Source: JBEKCP01 sp049509515
Lineage (GTDB): Bacteria; Planctomycetota; Planctomycetia; Pirellulales; Thermoguttaceae
Reading direction: 5' to 3'
Assembly (NCBI GenBank): GCA_049509515.1
Contig: JBEKZV010000013.1
Coordinates: forward strand, 97,206 to 161,205
DNA length: 64,000 nucleotides
Shown one piece after another: positions 33,622 through 42,070 of this stretch (the first letter of the stretch is position 1; every line of letters starts with the position of its first letter). Position numbers and translations under genes: made by a program. Below the pieces are notes generated by a model that saw only the letters and a program-made list of their open reading frames with translations, had not been told where the DNA came from and ran no database searches.

Positions 33622-34764
33622 ATGCCGCAGTACGCGTCCATCGGGCCCATCGCCTTCCACCTGCCCGACTCCGTGGAGGACAACGACCAACTGAAGGCCC
33701 AGTTCCCCAAGTGGGACATGGACTTGATCTATCGCAAGACGGGGATCCGGGCCCGGCACATCGCGGCGCCCGGCGAGTGTGCCTCGGACCTGGGCGTGGC
33801 GGCCGCCGAGAAGCTGTTCCAGCAGTACGAGGTCGACCGCCGCTCGATCGACTTCCTGCTGTTGTGTACCCAGTCGCCCGACTACCCGCTGCCCACCACG
33901 GCCTGCCTGGTGCAGGACCGCCTCGGGCTGCCGACCACGATCGGCGCCCTGGACTTCAACCTCGGCTGTTCGGGGTTCGTCTACGGGTTGGCGCTGGCCG
34001 ACGGCCTGATCCGCGGCGGGCAGGCGCGGCGCGTCCTGCTGGTGACCGCCGAGACGTACTCGAAGTACATCCACCCGACCGACCGCTCGCTGCGGACGAT
34101 CTTCGGCGACGGGGCGGCCGCCACGCTGATCGAGGCGGCGGCCGAGCCCTCGTTGGGCTCGTTCGTCTTCGGCACGGACGGCCGGGGTGCGGACACGCTG
34201 ATGGTGAGCGAGGGCGGAGCCCGCCCTGCCGCGACCGCCTTGCAGCCCCGCAAGCGGAAGCGCTGGCCAAGCAGCCTCTACATGGACGGACCCGAGCTGG
34301 TCAAGTTCTCGCTCGACGTGGTGCCGCCGCTGGTGGAGCGTGTCCTGGCCGGCGCCCAGTGGACCCGCGACCGGGTGGACATGTACCTGATTCACCAGGC
34401 CACAACGTTCATGCTCCAGCACCTGCGGGTCCGCATGGACTTGGCCGAGGAGCAGGTGCCGGTGGCCCTGGAGGAGTACGGCAACACGGTCTCATCGACG
34501 CTGCCGGTGCTGGTGCGGGACCTCCGCGGTTCGGGCCGGCTGCGGCCCGGCAAGCACACGCTCTTGATCGGCTTCGGGGTGGGCCTCTCCTGGGCCGGGT
34601 GTGTCTGGACCGAGACCTGGCAGGAGCGGCAGGCCGAGGAAGATTGTGCTGCCGGCGCCTCGCCTGCGTCTGCGGCAGGCCGAAACCCCGCAGCCGATCC
34701 GATTATCAAGGCTGGTCCCGCGACCGAGGCCAAGCCGGCCGGCGGCGCCCAGGAAGCCGCTTAG
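33622..34764 (+). CDS. 3-oxoacyl-ACP synthase III (KAS III)-like enzyme
   Basis: A 380-residue thiolase-fold enzyme of the FabH type. The catalytic triad is visible: Cys in FNLGCSGFVYGLALAD, His in MYLIHQATTFMLQHL and Asn in LEEYGNTVSSTLPVL. IRARHIAAPGECASDLG and FGDGAAATLIE are further family blocks. FabH condenses acetyl-CoA with malonyl-ACP in fatty-acid synthesis. No other fab gene is near, and a 45-residue Ala/Pro-rich C-terminal tail is unusual, so it may serve a specialised pathway or act as an acyl transferase. The start is supported by GGGGA and by promoter position. Confidence 0.88.
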   Translation: MPQYASIGPIAFHLPDSVEDNDQLKAQFPKWDMDLIYRKTGIRARHIAAPGECASDLGVAAAEKLFQQYEVDRRSIDFLLLCTQSPDYPLPTTACLVQDRLGLPTTIGALDFNLGCSGFVYGLALADGLIRGGQARRVLLVTAETYSKYIHPTDRSLRTIFGDGAAATLIEAAAEPSLGSFVFGTDGRGADTLMVSEGGARPAATALQPRKRKRWPSSLYMDGPELVKFSLDVVPPLVERVLAGAQWTRDRVDMYLIHQATTFMLQHLRVRMDLAEEQVPVALEEYGNTVSSTLPVLVRDLRGSGRLRPGKHTLLIGFGVGLSWAGCVWTETWQERQAEEDCAAGASPASAAGRNPAADPIIKAGPATEAKPAGGAQEAA

Positions 34765-34780
34765 CCCGGATAAACCGGCA

Positions 34781-34810
34781 TTGACGCGCGGGACACACCT
34801 CTCTTATCCT
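34781..34810 (+). promoter_or_regulatory. Candidate promoter of the lipase-like lipoprotein gene
   Basis: TTGACG at 34781-34786, an 18-base spacer and TATCCT at 34805-34810, 70 bases before the ATG at 34880. It resembles the promoter of the preceding gene (TTGACG/TAGCCT). Confidence 0.45.
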
Positions 34811-34879
34811 GCCCACTCTTTTTAGCAGAACGGCTGGGAGGCAATGGTGCCTTGCCCAGCTTGCGCCGGTTAGCCAGTC

Positions 34880-36898
34880 ATGACCTGCAAGCCTCCACCA
34901 GAGCCTGCCGGATGCCGCCGTGCCGCGCCGCGAGGCGGCGGGGCACCCTCTGGGTCGCCGCGGGCCAGCCGCGCCGGCCTGTGGCTGGTCGCGATCCTGC
35001 TCCTGGCGGGCGGCTGCGCGCAGAAATACGTCACGCTGCGATCGGCGCCGCACAATCCGCTCCGCGACGACCTGCAACTGGCTTCCTGGAGCGGGCCGCA
35101 GCCCAGCCGCCGCACGGTGCAACTGCTGCGGGTCTACAACCTGACGGACGGCCTGGCGGGCGACCCGCGGCCGCTGTTGGATCGCCTCCAGCAGCTCACC
35201 GACCGCGAGCCGTCGGCCGACAAGGTCTACGCGCTGTCGGAGTTGGCCTACCTGGGCGCCAAACGCACCGAGGCGCACGACTCGCGGGAGGCGATGGACC
35301 TTTACGGGGCCTCCGTGCTGCACGCCTACGCCTACCTGTTCGACGACCGCTTCGCCGCCACCCGCAACTGCTACGACATGCAATTCCGCGGCGCCTGCGA
35401 CCTCTACAACAGCGCCCTGGAGTCGGCGCTGCGGATCATCTCGAAGAACCACGAGCTGCTGCCGGGCATGAGCAAGACCATCCACACGGCCGCCGGCACG
35501 TGGGACCTCGCCTGCGTACTCCGCGGCGGCAATTGGCAGCCGCAGGACTTCGAGCGCTTCGAATTCGTCTCCGACTACGAGATGAAGGGGCTCAGGAACC
35601 TGTACCTGACGCACGGGCTGGGCGTCCCGCTGATCGCCGTGCGGCGGAGCTACCCGGGCGAGCCGGCCGCGGCCCGCTACTACCCCGGCAGCCTGAGCTT
35701 TCCGGTCACGGCCCTGCTGCGGCCGCTGCCGCAGGCGGCATCGCCCGGTCGGAACCAGGGGCTCCTGGAACTCTACGACCCGCTGGTGACCACCGAGACG
35801 CAGGTCGGCCACCTCACCGTGCCGCTGGAAAGCGATCTGACCACCCCGCTGGCGTATTTCCTCTCGAAGATCCCCATCAACACGCTGGCGACGGCCGGAT
35901 TCCTCGCCCCCGAAAAGCTGCTCACCGTGCGGCCGGACCGCAAGGCGCCGATCACCGGGCTGTACATGGCGCAGCCCTACGAGCCGGGCAAGATCCCGGT
36001 GCTGATGGTCCACGGCATCTGGTCCAGCCCGATGACGTGGATGGAAATGTTCAACGACCTGCGGAGCTCGCCCGACATCCGCCGCCATTACCAGTTCTGG
36101 TTCTATCTGTACCCGACCGCGCAGCCCTTCTGGCTCAGCGCGGCGCAGTTGCGCCGCGACCTGGACGAGGTCCGCCAGGTCCTGGACCCCGGGCACGTCG
36201 AGCCGGCCTTGGACCAGATGGTGCTGGTGGGACACAGCATGGGGGGACTGGTCGCGAAGCTGCAGACCATCGACAGCGGCGGTGACTACTGGAGGCTGGC
36301 CAGCCAGGTGCCCCTGGAGCAGGTCCGCGCTTCCGCCGAGGCGAAGCAGAAGCTCTCCGAGGTCTTCTTCTTCCGGCCCAATCCGTCGATTCGCCGCGTG
36401 GTGATGATCGCCACGCCGCATCACGGCAGCCAGTACTTCAGCCAGACGACGCAGTACGTGCTGGACAAGCTGATCCGCATGCCCGCCACCCTGGCCAACA
36501 GCCGGCAGGAACTCTTCCGCGACAACCAGGGCCTGGCGTTCGCCGGCTCGCTGTTGCGGGTCGAGACGAGCCTCGACGCCCTGTCGCCCGCCAGCCCGAT
36601 CTTCCCGCTGATGCTGGCCGCCCGGCGGCCGCCGTGGGTGCGGTACCACAACATCGTCGGGCAGAAGGTGGAGCAGTGGTGGAAGGGGCCGCTGCAAACG
36701 GCCGGCGACGGGGTAGTGACGGTCGCCAGCGCCCGGCTGGAGGGTGCCGAGTCGGAGCTGGTGGTGCCGGCGGAGCACATGACGATCCACGCGCAACCGG
36801 CGGTGGTGCTGGAGGTGCGGCGGATCCTCAACGAGCACCTGGCGGAGCTTCGCGGCGCCCCGATCGCCGCCGCGCCGCCCGCCGCCGCGCCGCGTTGA
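34880..36898 (+). CDS. Alpha/beta-hydrolase lipoprotein (lipase-like)
   Basis: A 672-residue exported hydrolase. A long basic N-terminus leads to the signal helix GLWLVAILLLAGGC with a lipobox (AGGC). Residues 50 to 370 form a conserved N-terminal domain with no motif I recognise. The alpha/beta-hydrolase domain follows: oxyanion region VLMVHGIWSSPMTW, nucleophile elbow LVGHSMGGLVAK, then IATPHHGSQY, and GDGVVTVASARL and AEHMTIHA, which should carry the Asp and His. Probably an esterase or lipase facing the periplasm. Substrate unknown. It has its own promoter. Confidence 0.88.
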   Translation: MTCKPPPEPAGCRRAAPRGGGAPSGSPRASRAGLWLVAILLLAGGCAQKYVTLRSAPHNPLRDDLQLASWSGPQPSRRTVQLLRVYNLTDGLAGDPRPLLDRLQQLTDREPSADKVYALSELAYLGAKRTEAHDSREAMDLYGASVLHAYAYLFDDRFAATRNCYDMQFRGACDLYNSALESALRIISKNHELLPGMSKTIHTAAGTWDLACVLRGGNWQPQDFERFEFVSDYEMKGLRNLYLTHGLGVPLIAVRRSYPGEPAAARYYPGSLSFPVTALLRPLPQAASPGRNQGLLELYDPLVTTETQVGHLTVPLESDLTTPLAYFLSKIPINTLATAGFLAPEKLLTVRPDRKAPITGLYMAQPYEPGKIPVLMVHGIWSSPMTWMEMFNDLRSSPDIRRHYQFWFYLYPTAQPFWLSAAQLRRDLDEVRQVLDPGHVEPALDQMVLVGHSMGGLVAKLQTIDSGGDYWRLASQVPLEQVRASAEAKQKLSEVFFFRPNPSIRRVVMIATPHHGSQYFSQTTQYVLDKLIRMPATLANSRQELFRDNQGLAFAGSLLRVETSLDALSPASPIFPLMLAARRPPWVRYHNIVGQKVEQWWKGPLQTAGDGVVTVASARLEGAESELVVPAEHMTIHAQPAVVLEVRRILNEHLAELRGAPIAAAPPAAAPR

Positions 36899-37158
36899 GC
36901 CGGCGGGGGCGGACGTCACCGAGAGGCTGTCCGGAAGGGCAACAGCAAGGTCTCCCTCTCCCTCCTGGAGAGGGGTGTGGGATGGCGACGAGTTACCATC
37001 GCTCGCGCGTCGGGCTCGTGTCGAACAGGCTGCTGCCGCGCGCCTTGCCCGTGAATAATCCGGGCTGGGATTCAAGAAAATCTGTCTGGACAGCGACGGG
37101 CATTTTTGGGAAACTCCCCGCCCGATCTTTTCGGTTTGGCACTCAAAGGAGTGGGCCG
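36899..37158. other. Spacer before palindromic element B, no gene seen
   Basis: The 260 bases after the lipase-like gene contain a short inverted word pair typical of dispersed repeats (TCCCTCTCCCTCCTGGAGAG at about 36951). The remainder shows no coding pattern or strong promoter. Confidence 0.45.
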
Positions 37159-37234
37159 GAAAAAGGGGACAGTCCCCATTTGTGCGCAGCACCCTTTGGG
37201 CCGTTCCGGCAAATGGGGACTGTCCCCTTTTTCC
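37159..37234. repeat. Dispersed palindromic element, copy B
   Basis: The arms are GAAAAAGGGGACAGTCCCC plus ATTTG on the left and CAAATGGGGACTGTCCCC plus TTTTTC on the right. They enclose a 27-base core TGCGCAGCACCC...CCGTTCCGG. The core is about 24/27 identical to the reverse complement of the core of copy C at 58240-58316, so the two copies are inserted in opposite orientation. Confidence 0.9.
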
Positions 37235-37319
37235 CATTTTCCGCGGCGGGTGCTGACGCGCGGCTACCGGCGGCAGCCTATGCCCACCCGACGGGGCCTC
37301 GCAATCTCGGAGTCAGACC

Positions 37320-37733
37320 ATGAAACTCGTGCGTATCGTCGCGGCCGGCCTGGCGGTGGCTGCGTTGGCTGCCGGTTGGACAGGGCGGGCACAAGGCTGG
37401 TCGTTGCTCCATCCTTTCGGCGGCGACGAGCCGCAGGCGAAGCCCGCCAAGCCGGCCCCCAAGCAATTCGGCTCGCCCACCGGCAAGACTGCCACCGGCA
37501 GCAAGGGCTTCTTCAGCAGCCCCAGCCCATCGATGGGCTTCCAGAAAACGCCGCCGAAGAAATCCACCTCCGCCTTCGGGACCCTCGGCGGACATCCCGC
37601 CGGTTCCTTGTTCGGTGCCAGCAAGAAGCCGCCCAGCAAGCCGTCCTTCTTGTCCTCGTTGAATCCCTTTCACCACGAGGAACCGAAGAAACCGAAGTCC
37701 ATGGGGGATTTTGTAGGTGGGGAGCGGCCCTAG
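37320..37733 (+). CDS. Small exported basic protein
   Basis: A 137-residue protein with a clear signal peptide (MKLVRIVAAGLAVAALAAGW, cut near RAQG). The mature chain is Lys/Pro/Ser/Gly-rich and low in complexity, with KPAKPAPKQFGSPTGK, FFSSPSPSMGF and FLSSLNPFHHEEPKKPKSM. I know the type from planctomycetes but not its function. The stop overlaps by one base with a GTG that could start the next gene, so translational coupling to the following lipoprotein is likely. Confidence 0.65.
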   Translation: MKLVRIVAAGLAVAALAAGWTGRAQGWSLLHPFGGDEPQAKPAKPAPKQFGSPTGKTATGSKGFFSSPSPSMGFQKTPPKKSTSAFGTLGGHPAGSLFGASKKPPSKPSFLSSLNPFHHEEPKKPKSMGDFVGGERP

Positions 37734-37762
37734 TGAACGGCCTTTGTGATTCTTCTTCGAAA

Positions 37763-37987
37763 ATGCGAGGCGTGCCGATCGCCGCTTGGCTGCTCGGCGG
37801 GCCCCTCCTCGCGGCCGGAATGCTGTTGCCATGTGCCGGCTGCGCGTCGCCATCGAACCCGGGCCAGCCGGCAGCCGGAGTAACGGGCCTCACCTCGGGC
37901 GGCTGGCCCAACGGGAAAGACGCCGATCTGCGGAAGAGGGTCGAGGCCGACCACTTCCCCACTGCCGCCCAGGCCGGGATCCAGTAA
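37763..37987 (+). CDS. Small lipoprotein coupled to the preceding gene
   Basis: A 74-residue lipoprotein. The signal helix WLLGGPLLAAGMLLPCAGC ends in a lipobox (CAGC). The short mature part holds GGWPNGKDADLRKRVEADHF and ends FPTAAQAGIQ. An alternative GTG start at 37733 overlaps the upstream stop (TAGTG) with GGGGAG about 10 bases before it, which would add ten residues. The DLRKRVEADHFPTA block looks like a short conserved motif seen in planctomycete lipoproteins, as far as I recall. Function unknown. Confidence 0.6.
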   Translation: MRGVPIAAWLLGGPLLAAGMLLPCAGCASPSNPGQPAAGVTGLTSGGWPNGKDADLRKRVEADHFPTAAQAGIQ

Positions 37988-38054
37988 GCCCGAGCGCCCC
38001 GGGCGACAGTGGCAATCGGTCTTATGGGACCCATGGGGCCTATGGGACCTATAT

Positions 38055-38145
38055 CATATAGTCCGAGCGCCCCGGGGACTGCCGTCCGGCCCGAAGATGG
38101 CGCAATGCCCTTCACCCATATAGTCCGAGCGCCCCGGGGACTGCC
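38055..38145. repeat. 29-bp perfect direct repeat, two copies
   Basis: CATATAGTCCGAGCGCCCCG and the following GGGACTGCC occur at 38055-38083 and again at 38117-38145, identical over 29 bases with a 62-base period. A partial third copy (CCGAGCGCCCCGGG) lies just after the lipoprotein stop at about 37990. Confidence 0.85.
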
Positions 38146-38251
38146 TTCACACCTTTCACACCCTTCGCGTAGGTCAGGCGTCACACCCCGCGGGTGTTCG
38201 CTCGCGGCTACTGCCCACCGCCCACTGCCCACAACTCAGTTCATTGGGTGG

Positions 38252-38280
38252 TTGACACTTCCAACCCGACCCGATAGATT
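38252..38280 (+). promoter_or_regulatory. Promoter of the exported protein gene at 38373
   Basis: TTGACA at 38252-38257, exactly 17 bases, then TAGATT at 38275-38280. This is the closest match to a sigma-70 consensus promoter in the window. The untranslated leader would be about 85 bases. Confidence 0.6.
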
Positions 38281-38372
38281 GCAATAGTCTGTGGGCGGTC
38301 GGCACCCGGCGTGCCGCTCCGGGCGTGCAACCCTCCAATGGTGGGCCGGTGTCCCTCGTCCGGCTGGAAGCG

Positions 38373-39218
38373 ATGAGAGTTTGTCAACGCGTCTTGGCGT
38401 GGTCGCTGGCCGTGGGACTTGGGGTGCCGTGTGCAGCCCAGGAGGCCGGGCTCCGCGCCCGCCATCACCCCTGGGGCCGCTTCCAGCCCGGGGCGTGGAA
38501 ACTCGTCCGCACCGTCACCGAAACGCTCGATAGCCAGGGGCTGGTGATGAGCACCAGCGTCACGGAGACCAAGACCACGCTGGTGAAGGTCGACGCGGAC
38601 GGGGTCGTCCTGGAGGTCGAGGTGGGCATCGAGGTGGCCGGCAAGCAGTTCGACGGCCAGCCGCAGTGCATTAAACAGGGATTCCACGGCGAGCCGGCCA
38701 GCGCGGACGTCAAGGCCAAGCCCCCCGTCCCCGCCCAGGTGACCATCGACGATCGCAAAGTGGACTGCCTCGTCCAGCAGGTCGATTTCTCCGCGGCGCA
38801 CGGCCACACCTCGGCCAGCATCTACTATAGCGACACCCTGGCCCCCTATGTCCTGAAGCGCGAGGGTACGACGACCGATCCCGAGACCCAGGACGTGCTG
38901 GGCGCCACGTCGATGAACGTGTTGGCCCTGGACATGCCCCAAAAGGTCCTCGCGGAAATCAAGAGCGCCGCCTGCCTGAAGATCGTGCAGCGGCACGCCA
39001 CCGGGACGGTCGTTACGCTGGCGATGACCTGCGGGGAGGTTCCGGGCGGGGTCGTCTCGCACCTCTCGAAAGAGACCGACAAGAGCGGCCGGCTCGTCTG
39101 CCGCAGCAACCTCGAGTTGTTGGGCTACGGACTGCACCCGGAGGAAGAGCGGAGCGGGCTGTTCGGTCGCAAGCGGCCGCGGGGCCGCAAGGCCGCCCAG
39201 TACGTCCCGGCACGCTAG
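38373..39218 (+). CDS. Exported protein of unknown function
   Basis: A 281-residue protein with signal peptide (MRVCQRVLAWSLAVGLGVPC, cut near AAQEAG). The mature part looks beta-rich and cytoplasm-free: GAWKLVRTVTETLDSQGLVM, TTLVKVDADGVVLEVEVGIE, IYYSDTLAPYVLKRE. A basic tail FGRKRPRGRKAAQYVPAR closes it. The first half reads like the eukaryote-independent family in which a question about consistent effect (VTETKTT, VEVAGKQFDG) recurs in planctomycetes, but I cannot name a domain. GGAAG precedes the ATG at 38373. Function unknown. Confidence 0.65.
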   Translation: MRVCQRVLAWSLAVGLGVPCAAQEAGLRARHHPWGRFQPGAWKLVRTVTETLDSQGLVMSTSVTETKTTLVKVDADGVVLEVEVGIEVAGKQFDGQPQCIKQGFHGEPASADVKAKPPVPAQVTIDDRKVDCLVQQVDFSAAHGHTSASIYYSDTLAPYVLKREGTTTDPETQDVLGATSMNVLALDMPQKVLAEIKSAACLKIVQRHATGTVVTLAMTCGEVPGGVVSHLSKETDKSGRLVCRSNLELLGYGLHPEEERSGLFGRKRPRGRKAAQYVPAR

Positions 39219-39399
39219 CGCGGTGCTTCAGAATCGGCGTGACTTATGACGGTGTGCCGCTGCTCCGCAGAAGCGTCCCGCGGGTCTGGCACGGTTTGTC
39301 CCCGGGCACCGTGCGAAGCATGGTCGTGGCACAGGGAAACCCTCCCCAGAATCGTACATGGCCATTTAGTTGCAAATGATGTCGCAGGAGAACCGATCC

Positions 39400-40890
39400 A
39401 TGACGTGCGAGAAGCTTGTCGCCCGCGACGGCTTGACGTTCGACGACGTCCTGTTGGAACCCGCTTACAGCGAGGTCGTGCCGTCCGAGGTCGACGTCAG
39501 CACCCGCCTGACGGCCCGGATCCAGTTGAACATCCCGCTGCTGAGCTCCCCGATGGACACGGTCACGGAGAGCGAAATGGCGATTGCCTTGGCCCAAGAG
39601 GGGGGACTGGGCATCATCCACAAGAACCTCTCCATCGAGCGGCAGACCGAGGAGGTCGAGAAAGTCAAACGCAGCGCCAACGGGATCATTCTCAACCCGG
39701 CCACACTCCCCGCCGAAGCCACCCTGAGCCATGCCCGCGAGATCATGGACCAGTACAACGTCTCCGGGTTGCCGATCACCGGCCCCGGCGGCCGGGTGGA
39801 GGGCATCTTGACCCGCCGCGACCTCCGCTTCCAAGAGGACTGGTCTGTCCCCATCTCCAAGGTGATGACCACCCGCGAACATCTGGTCACGGCCACGGGG
39901 ACTGTAACGCTTGAGGAAGCTGAGAAGGTTTTGATGGAAAAAAAGGTGGAGAAGCTTTTGCTGGTTGACGAAGATTTTAGGCTGACCGGCCTCATCACCA
40001 TCAAAGATATTGACATGATGCGGCGGTTTCCGCAAGCCTGCAAAGATGCGCAAGGCAGGCTGCGGGTCGGTGCGGCCGTCGGCGTCCTGGATTACCAGCG
40101 GGCCGGCAGCCTTATCGCCCGGGGTGTCGACGTGCTGGTGGTCGACAGCGCCCACGGCCATTCGGCCAACGTCCTGGAAACGGTCCGGAGGATCAAACAG
40201 CAGTGGGACATCGACGTGATCGCCGGAAACGTGGCCACCAGCGAGGGAACCAACGACCTGATCCGCGCCGGTGCCGACGCGGTGAAGGTGGGCATCGGGC
40301 CGGGATCGATCTGCACGACGCGGGTCATCTCCGGCGTGGGCGTCCCGCAGATCACGGCCATCATCGAGGCCGCCCGAGTCGCCGCAGACGCCGGGATACC
40401 CCTGGTGGCCGACGGCGGGATCCGTTACTCGGGCGATATCACCAAGGCGATCGCCGCCGGGGCCCACGCCGTGATGATCGGGGGACTCCTGGCCGGACTC
40501 GAAGAAAGCCCGGGGGCCCGTATCCTCTTCCAAGGCCGCACGTTCAAGGTCTATCGTGGCATGGGCTCCCTGGGGGCCATGGTCCACGGCTCCAGCGAGC
40601 GGTATCGCCAGGGCGGCGACGGCCGCGGACCGGACAAGCTAGTCCCCGAAGGAGTCGAAGGCCGCGTGCCTTACAAGGGTCTCCTCGGGCCGTTCGTCTA
40701 CCAGCTCGTCGGCGGGTTGCGGGCCGGCATGGGTTACTGCGGGGCCTCGACCATCGACGATCTACGCGCGAAGGCCAAGTTCCTTCGAGTCTCACCAGCC
40801 AGCGTACGGGAAGGCCATCCCCATGACATCACCATCACGCAGGAAGCGCCAAACTACACCACCGAGTACCTCGGCGGCGAGACCCACTGA
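39400..40890 (+). CDS. guaB: Inosine-5'-monophosphate dehydrogenase
   Basis: Oxidises IMP to XMP with NAD+, the first committed step of GTP synthesis. The 496-residue protein has the TIM-barrel N-terminus RDGLTFDDVLLEPAYS, two CBS domains inserted at about residues 95 to 210 (SHAREIMDQYNVSGLPI and KVEKLLLVDEDFRLTGLI), VVDSAHGHS, the catalytic cysteine loop GPGSICTTRVISGVG, and the flap YRGMGSLGAM. The ATG at 39400 is preceded by GGAG at 9 bases. A TTG-initiated extension to 39370 is unnecessary. The last 68 bases overlap the start of the next gene in another frame. Confidence 0.97.
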   Translation: MTCEKLVARDGLTFDDVLLEPAYSEVVPSEVDVSTRLTARIQLNIPLLSSPMDTVTESEMAIALAQEGGLGIIHKNLSIERQTEEVEKVKRSANGIILNPATLPAEATLSHAREIMDQYNVSGLPITGPGGRVEGILTRRDLRFQEDWSVPISKVMTTREHLVTATGTVTLEEAEKVLMEKKVEKLLLVDEDFRLTGLITIKDIDMMRRFPQACKDAQGRLRVGAAVGVLDYQRAGSLIARGVDVLVVDSAHGHSANVLETVRRIKQQWDIDVIAGNVATSEGTNDLIRAGADAVKVGIGPGSICTTRVISGVGVPQITAIIEAARVAADAGIPLVADGGIRYSGDITKAIAAGAHAVMIGGLLAGLEESPGARILFQGRTFKVYRGMGSLGAMVHGSSERYRQGGDGRGPDKLVPEGVEGRVPYKGLLGPFVYQLVGGLRAGMGYCGASTIDDLRAKAKFLRVSPASVREGHPHDITITQEAPNYTTEYLGGETH

Positions 40891-41920
40891 GCGATCCCTC
40901 GTACTCGTGCTGCTCGCGATGGCCTCTCTCGTGTCCGCCGCCACGGCTGACGAGACCTCGTCAGGTTGGCGGGCGGCCGGTGTGCCAACCGGCGGCTGCG
41001 CCGCACCCTCCGAGCCGGCCACCACGCAATGCGTGGCCGCTACGCAAATCGCCAGCACCACGCAAGTCGCCAGCACAACGCAAATCGCAGGCACTACGCC
41101 AGGCGTGGACATGCCGGCACTGCGTTGGCTGCCTTATCAACCGCGAGAGTCCCAAGCGGCGGAGCCGGTCGTCCCGGTGGCCGCGACGGCACTGGCCAGC
41201 TTCGAGCGGCCCCTGGTAGACGACGTGCCGGACGCACCGCCGCCGGCGCCGAACACGTCGGAAAGACCGCCCGGGGCGTTTCCCGAGGGAATGTTTACCA
41301 GGAAGGCCGTTCGTCCCGGGGACGCCGCACCCCACGCCGGGCCGGAGCCCGTTGGGACCCAGTGGCGGGCCGCCAGTATCGACGAGCCCCGCGAGCCGGC
41401 GGCTCCCAAGACATTCCAGAGTCCGTATCTGCCCCCGGAAGAGCGGTTGCCGGTCTTGCCTGCGCCCGAGGAAGAGTGCCGGCGCCCCAGAAGCCGGCAG
41501 ATGGCGGAAATCACCGCCGATATCCGGCCGAAAGTGAAACCGGGAAAAGTTACCACGCCACCCGATTGCCCGCGGGAGACCGCCAGTTTTCAGCCCCGGG
41601 CATGGTCGCCGCTGACCGTTGCCTGGACCGCCCCGGCCACCTGCAACAAACCCCTGTACTTCGACGAGCCGCAACTGGAGAACTACGGCCACACCTGCGG
41701 GCCGTATCTGCAGCCGATCCTTTCCAGCGTTCACTTCTTCGCCACCGTGCCGCTGTTGCCCTACTACATGGGCGTCACTCCGCCAAACGAGTGCGTCTAC
41801 ACGCTCGGCTACTACCGGCCGGGCAACTGTGCGCCCTACACACTCGACCCGTTCCCGTTGAGCGTGCGCGGGGCCTTGTTCGAGGGCGCCTTCTGGACCG
41901 GGTTGCCCTTCATCTTCTGA
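40823..41920 (+). CDS. Planctomycete surface-associated protein overlapping guaB
   Basis: A 365-residue exported protein. A basic N-region (MTSPSRRKRQTT) precedes a signal helix SLVLVLLAMASLVSAATA. The middle is low in complexity, with TTQ-rich repeats (TQIASTTQVASTTQIAGTT) and Pro-rich linkers. The C-terminal 110 residues are Cys/Tyr-rich and look conserved: CNKPLYFDEPQLENYGHTCG, VHFFATVPLLPYYMG, ECVYTLGYYRPGNCAPY, LSVRGALFEG. I recognise this tail from planctomycete proteins of unknown function. GGAAGG sits 8 bases before the ATG, which lies inside guaB in another frame, giving a 68-base overlap. Starts inside the signal helix would remove the n-region. Confidence 0.75.
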   Translation: MTSPSRRKRQTTPPSTSAARPTERSLVLVLLAMASLVSAATADETSSGWRAAGVPTGGCAAPSEPATTQCVAATQIASTTQVASTTQIAGTTPGVDMPALRWLPYQPRESQAAEPVVPVAATALASFERPLVDDVPDAPPPAPNTSERPPGAFPEGMFTRKAVRPGDAAPHAGPEPVGTQWRAASIDEPREPAAPKTFQSPYLPPEERLPVLPAPEEECRRPRSRQMAEITADIRPKVKPGKVTTPPDCPRETASFQPRAWSPLTVAWTAPATCNKPLYFDEPQLENYGHTCGPYLQPILSSVHFFATVPLLPYYMGVTPPNECVYTLGYYRPGNCAPYTLDPFPLSVRGALFEGAFWTGLPFIF

Positions 41921-41975
41921 CGCTGGATTTGGCGGGGATACCAGAGTTCATAGACCTTGCCGCGGCGCCGCAGTT

Positions 41976-42057
41976 GTAGGGTGGGTCGAGCGCAGCGAGC
42001 CCCACCACAAGGATTCGTCGCAGAATGGTGGGGCTCGCTGCGCTCGACCCACCCTAC
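41976..42057. repeat. Long perfect inverted repeat between convergent genes
   Basis: GTAGGGTGGGTCGAGCGCAG and the next 11 bases are matched exactly by the inverse ending CGACCCACCCTAC, a 31 to 32 base stem with a 19-base loop. It lies between the surface-protein gene and dus, which converge. The word GGGTGGGTCGAGCGCAGCG is a widespread bacterial dispersed repeat. It may act as a bidirectional terminator here. Confidence 0.9.
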
Positions 42058-42070
42058 AGGCTACAGGCTG

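Larger units (their letters stand above)
37988..38372. other. Repeat-bearing spacer with promoter, no gene
   Basis: This 385-base region contains GGGACCCATGGGGCCTATGG word repeats near 38026, two copies of a 29-base direct repeat, and at its right end a near-consensus promoter for the next gene. No frame has coding character. Confidence 0.55.

Noticed and set aside
38055..38145. CRISPR array
   Set aside because: Only two full repeat copies, spacer-like interval of 33 bases without further units, and no cas gene nearby.
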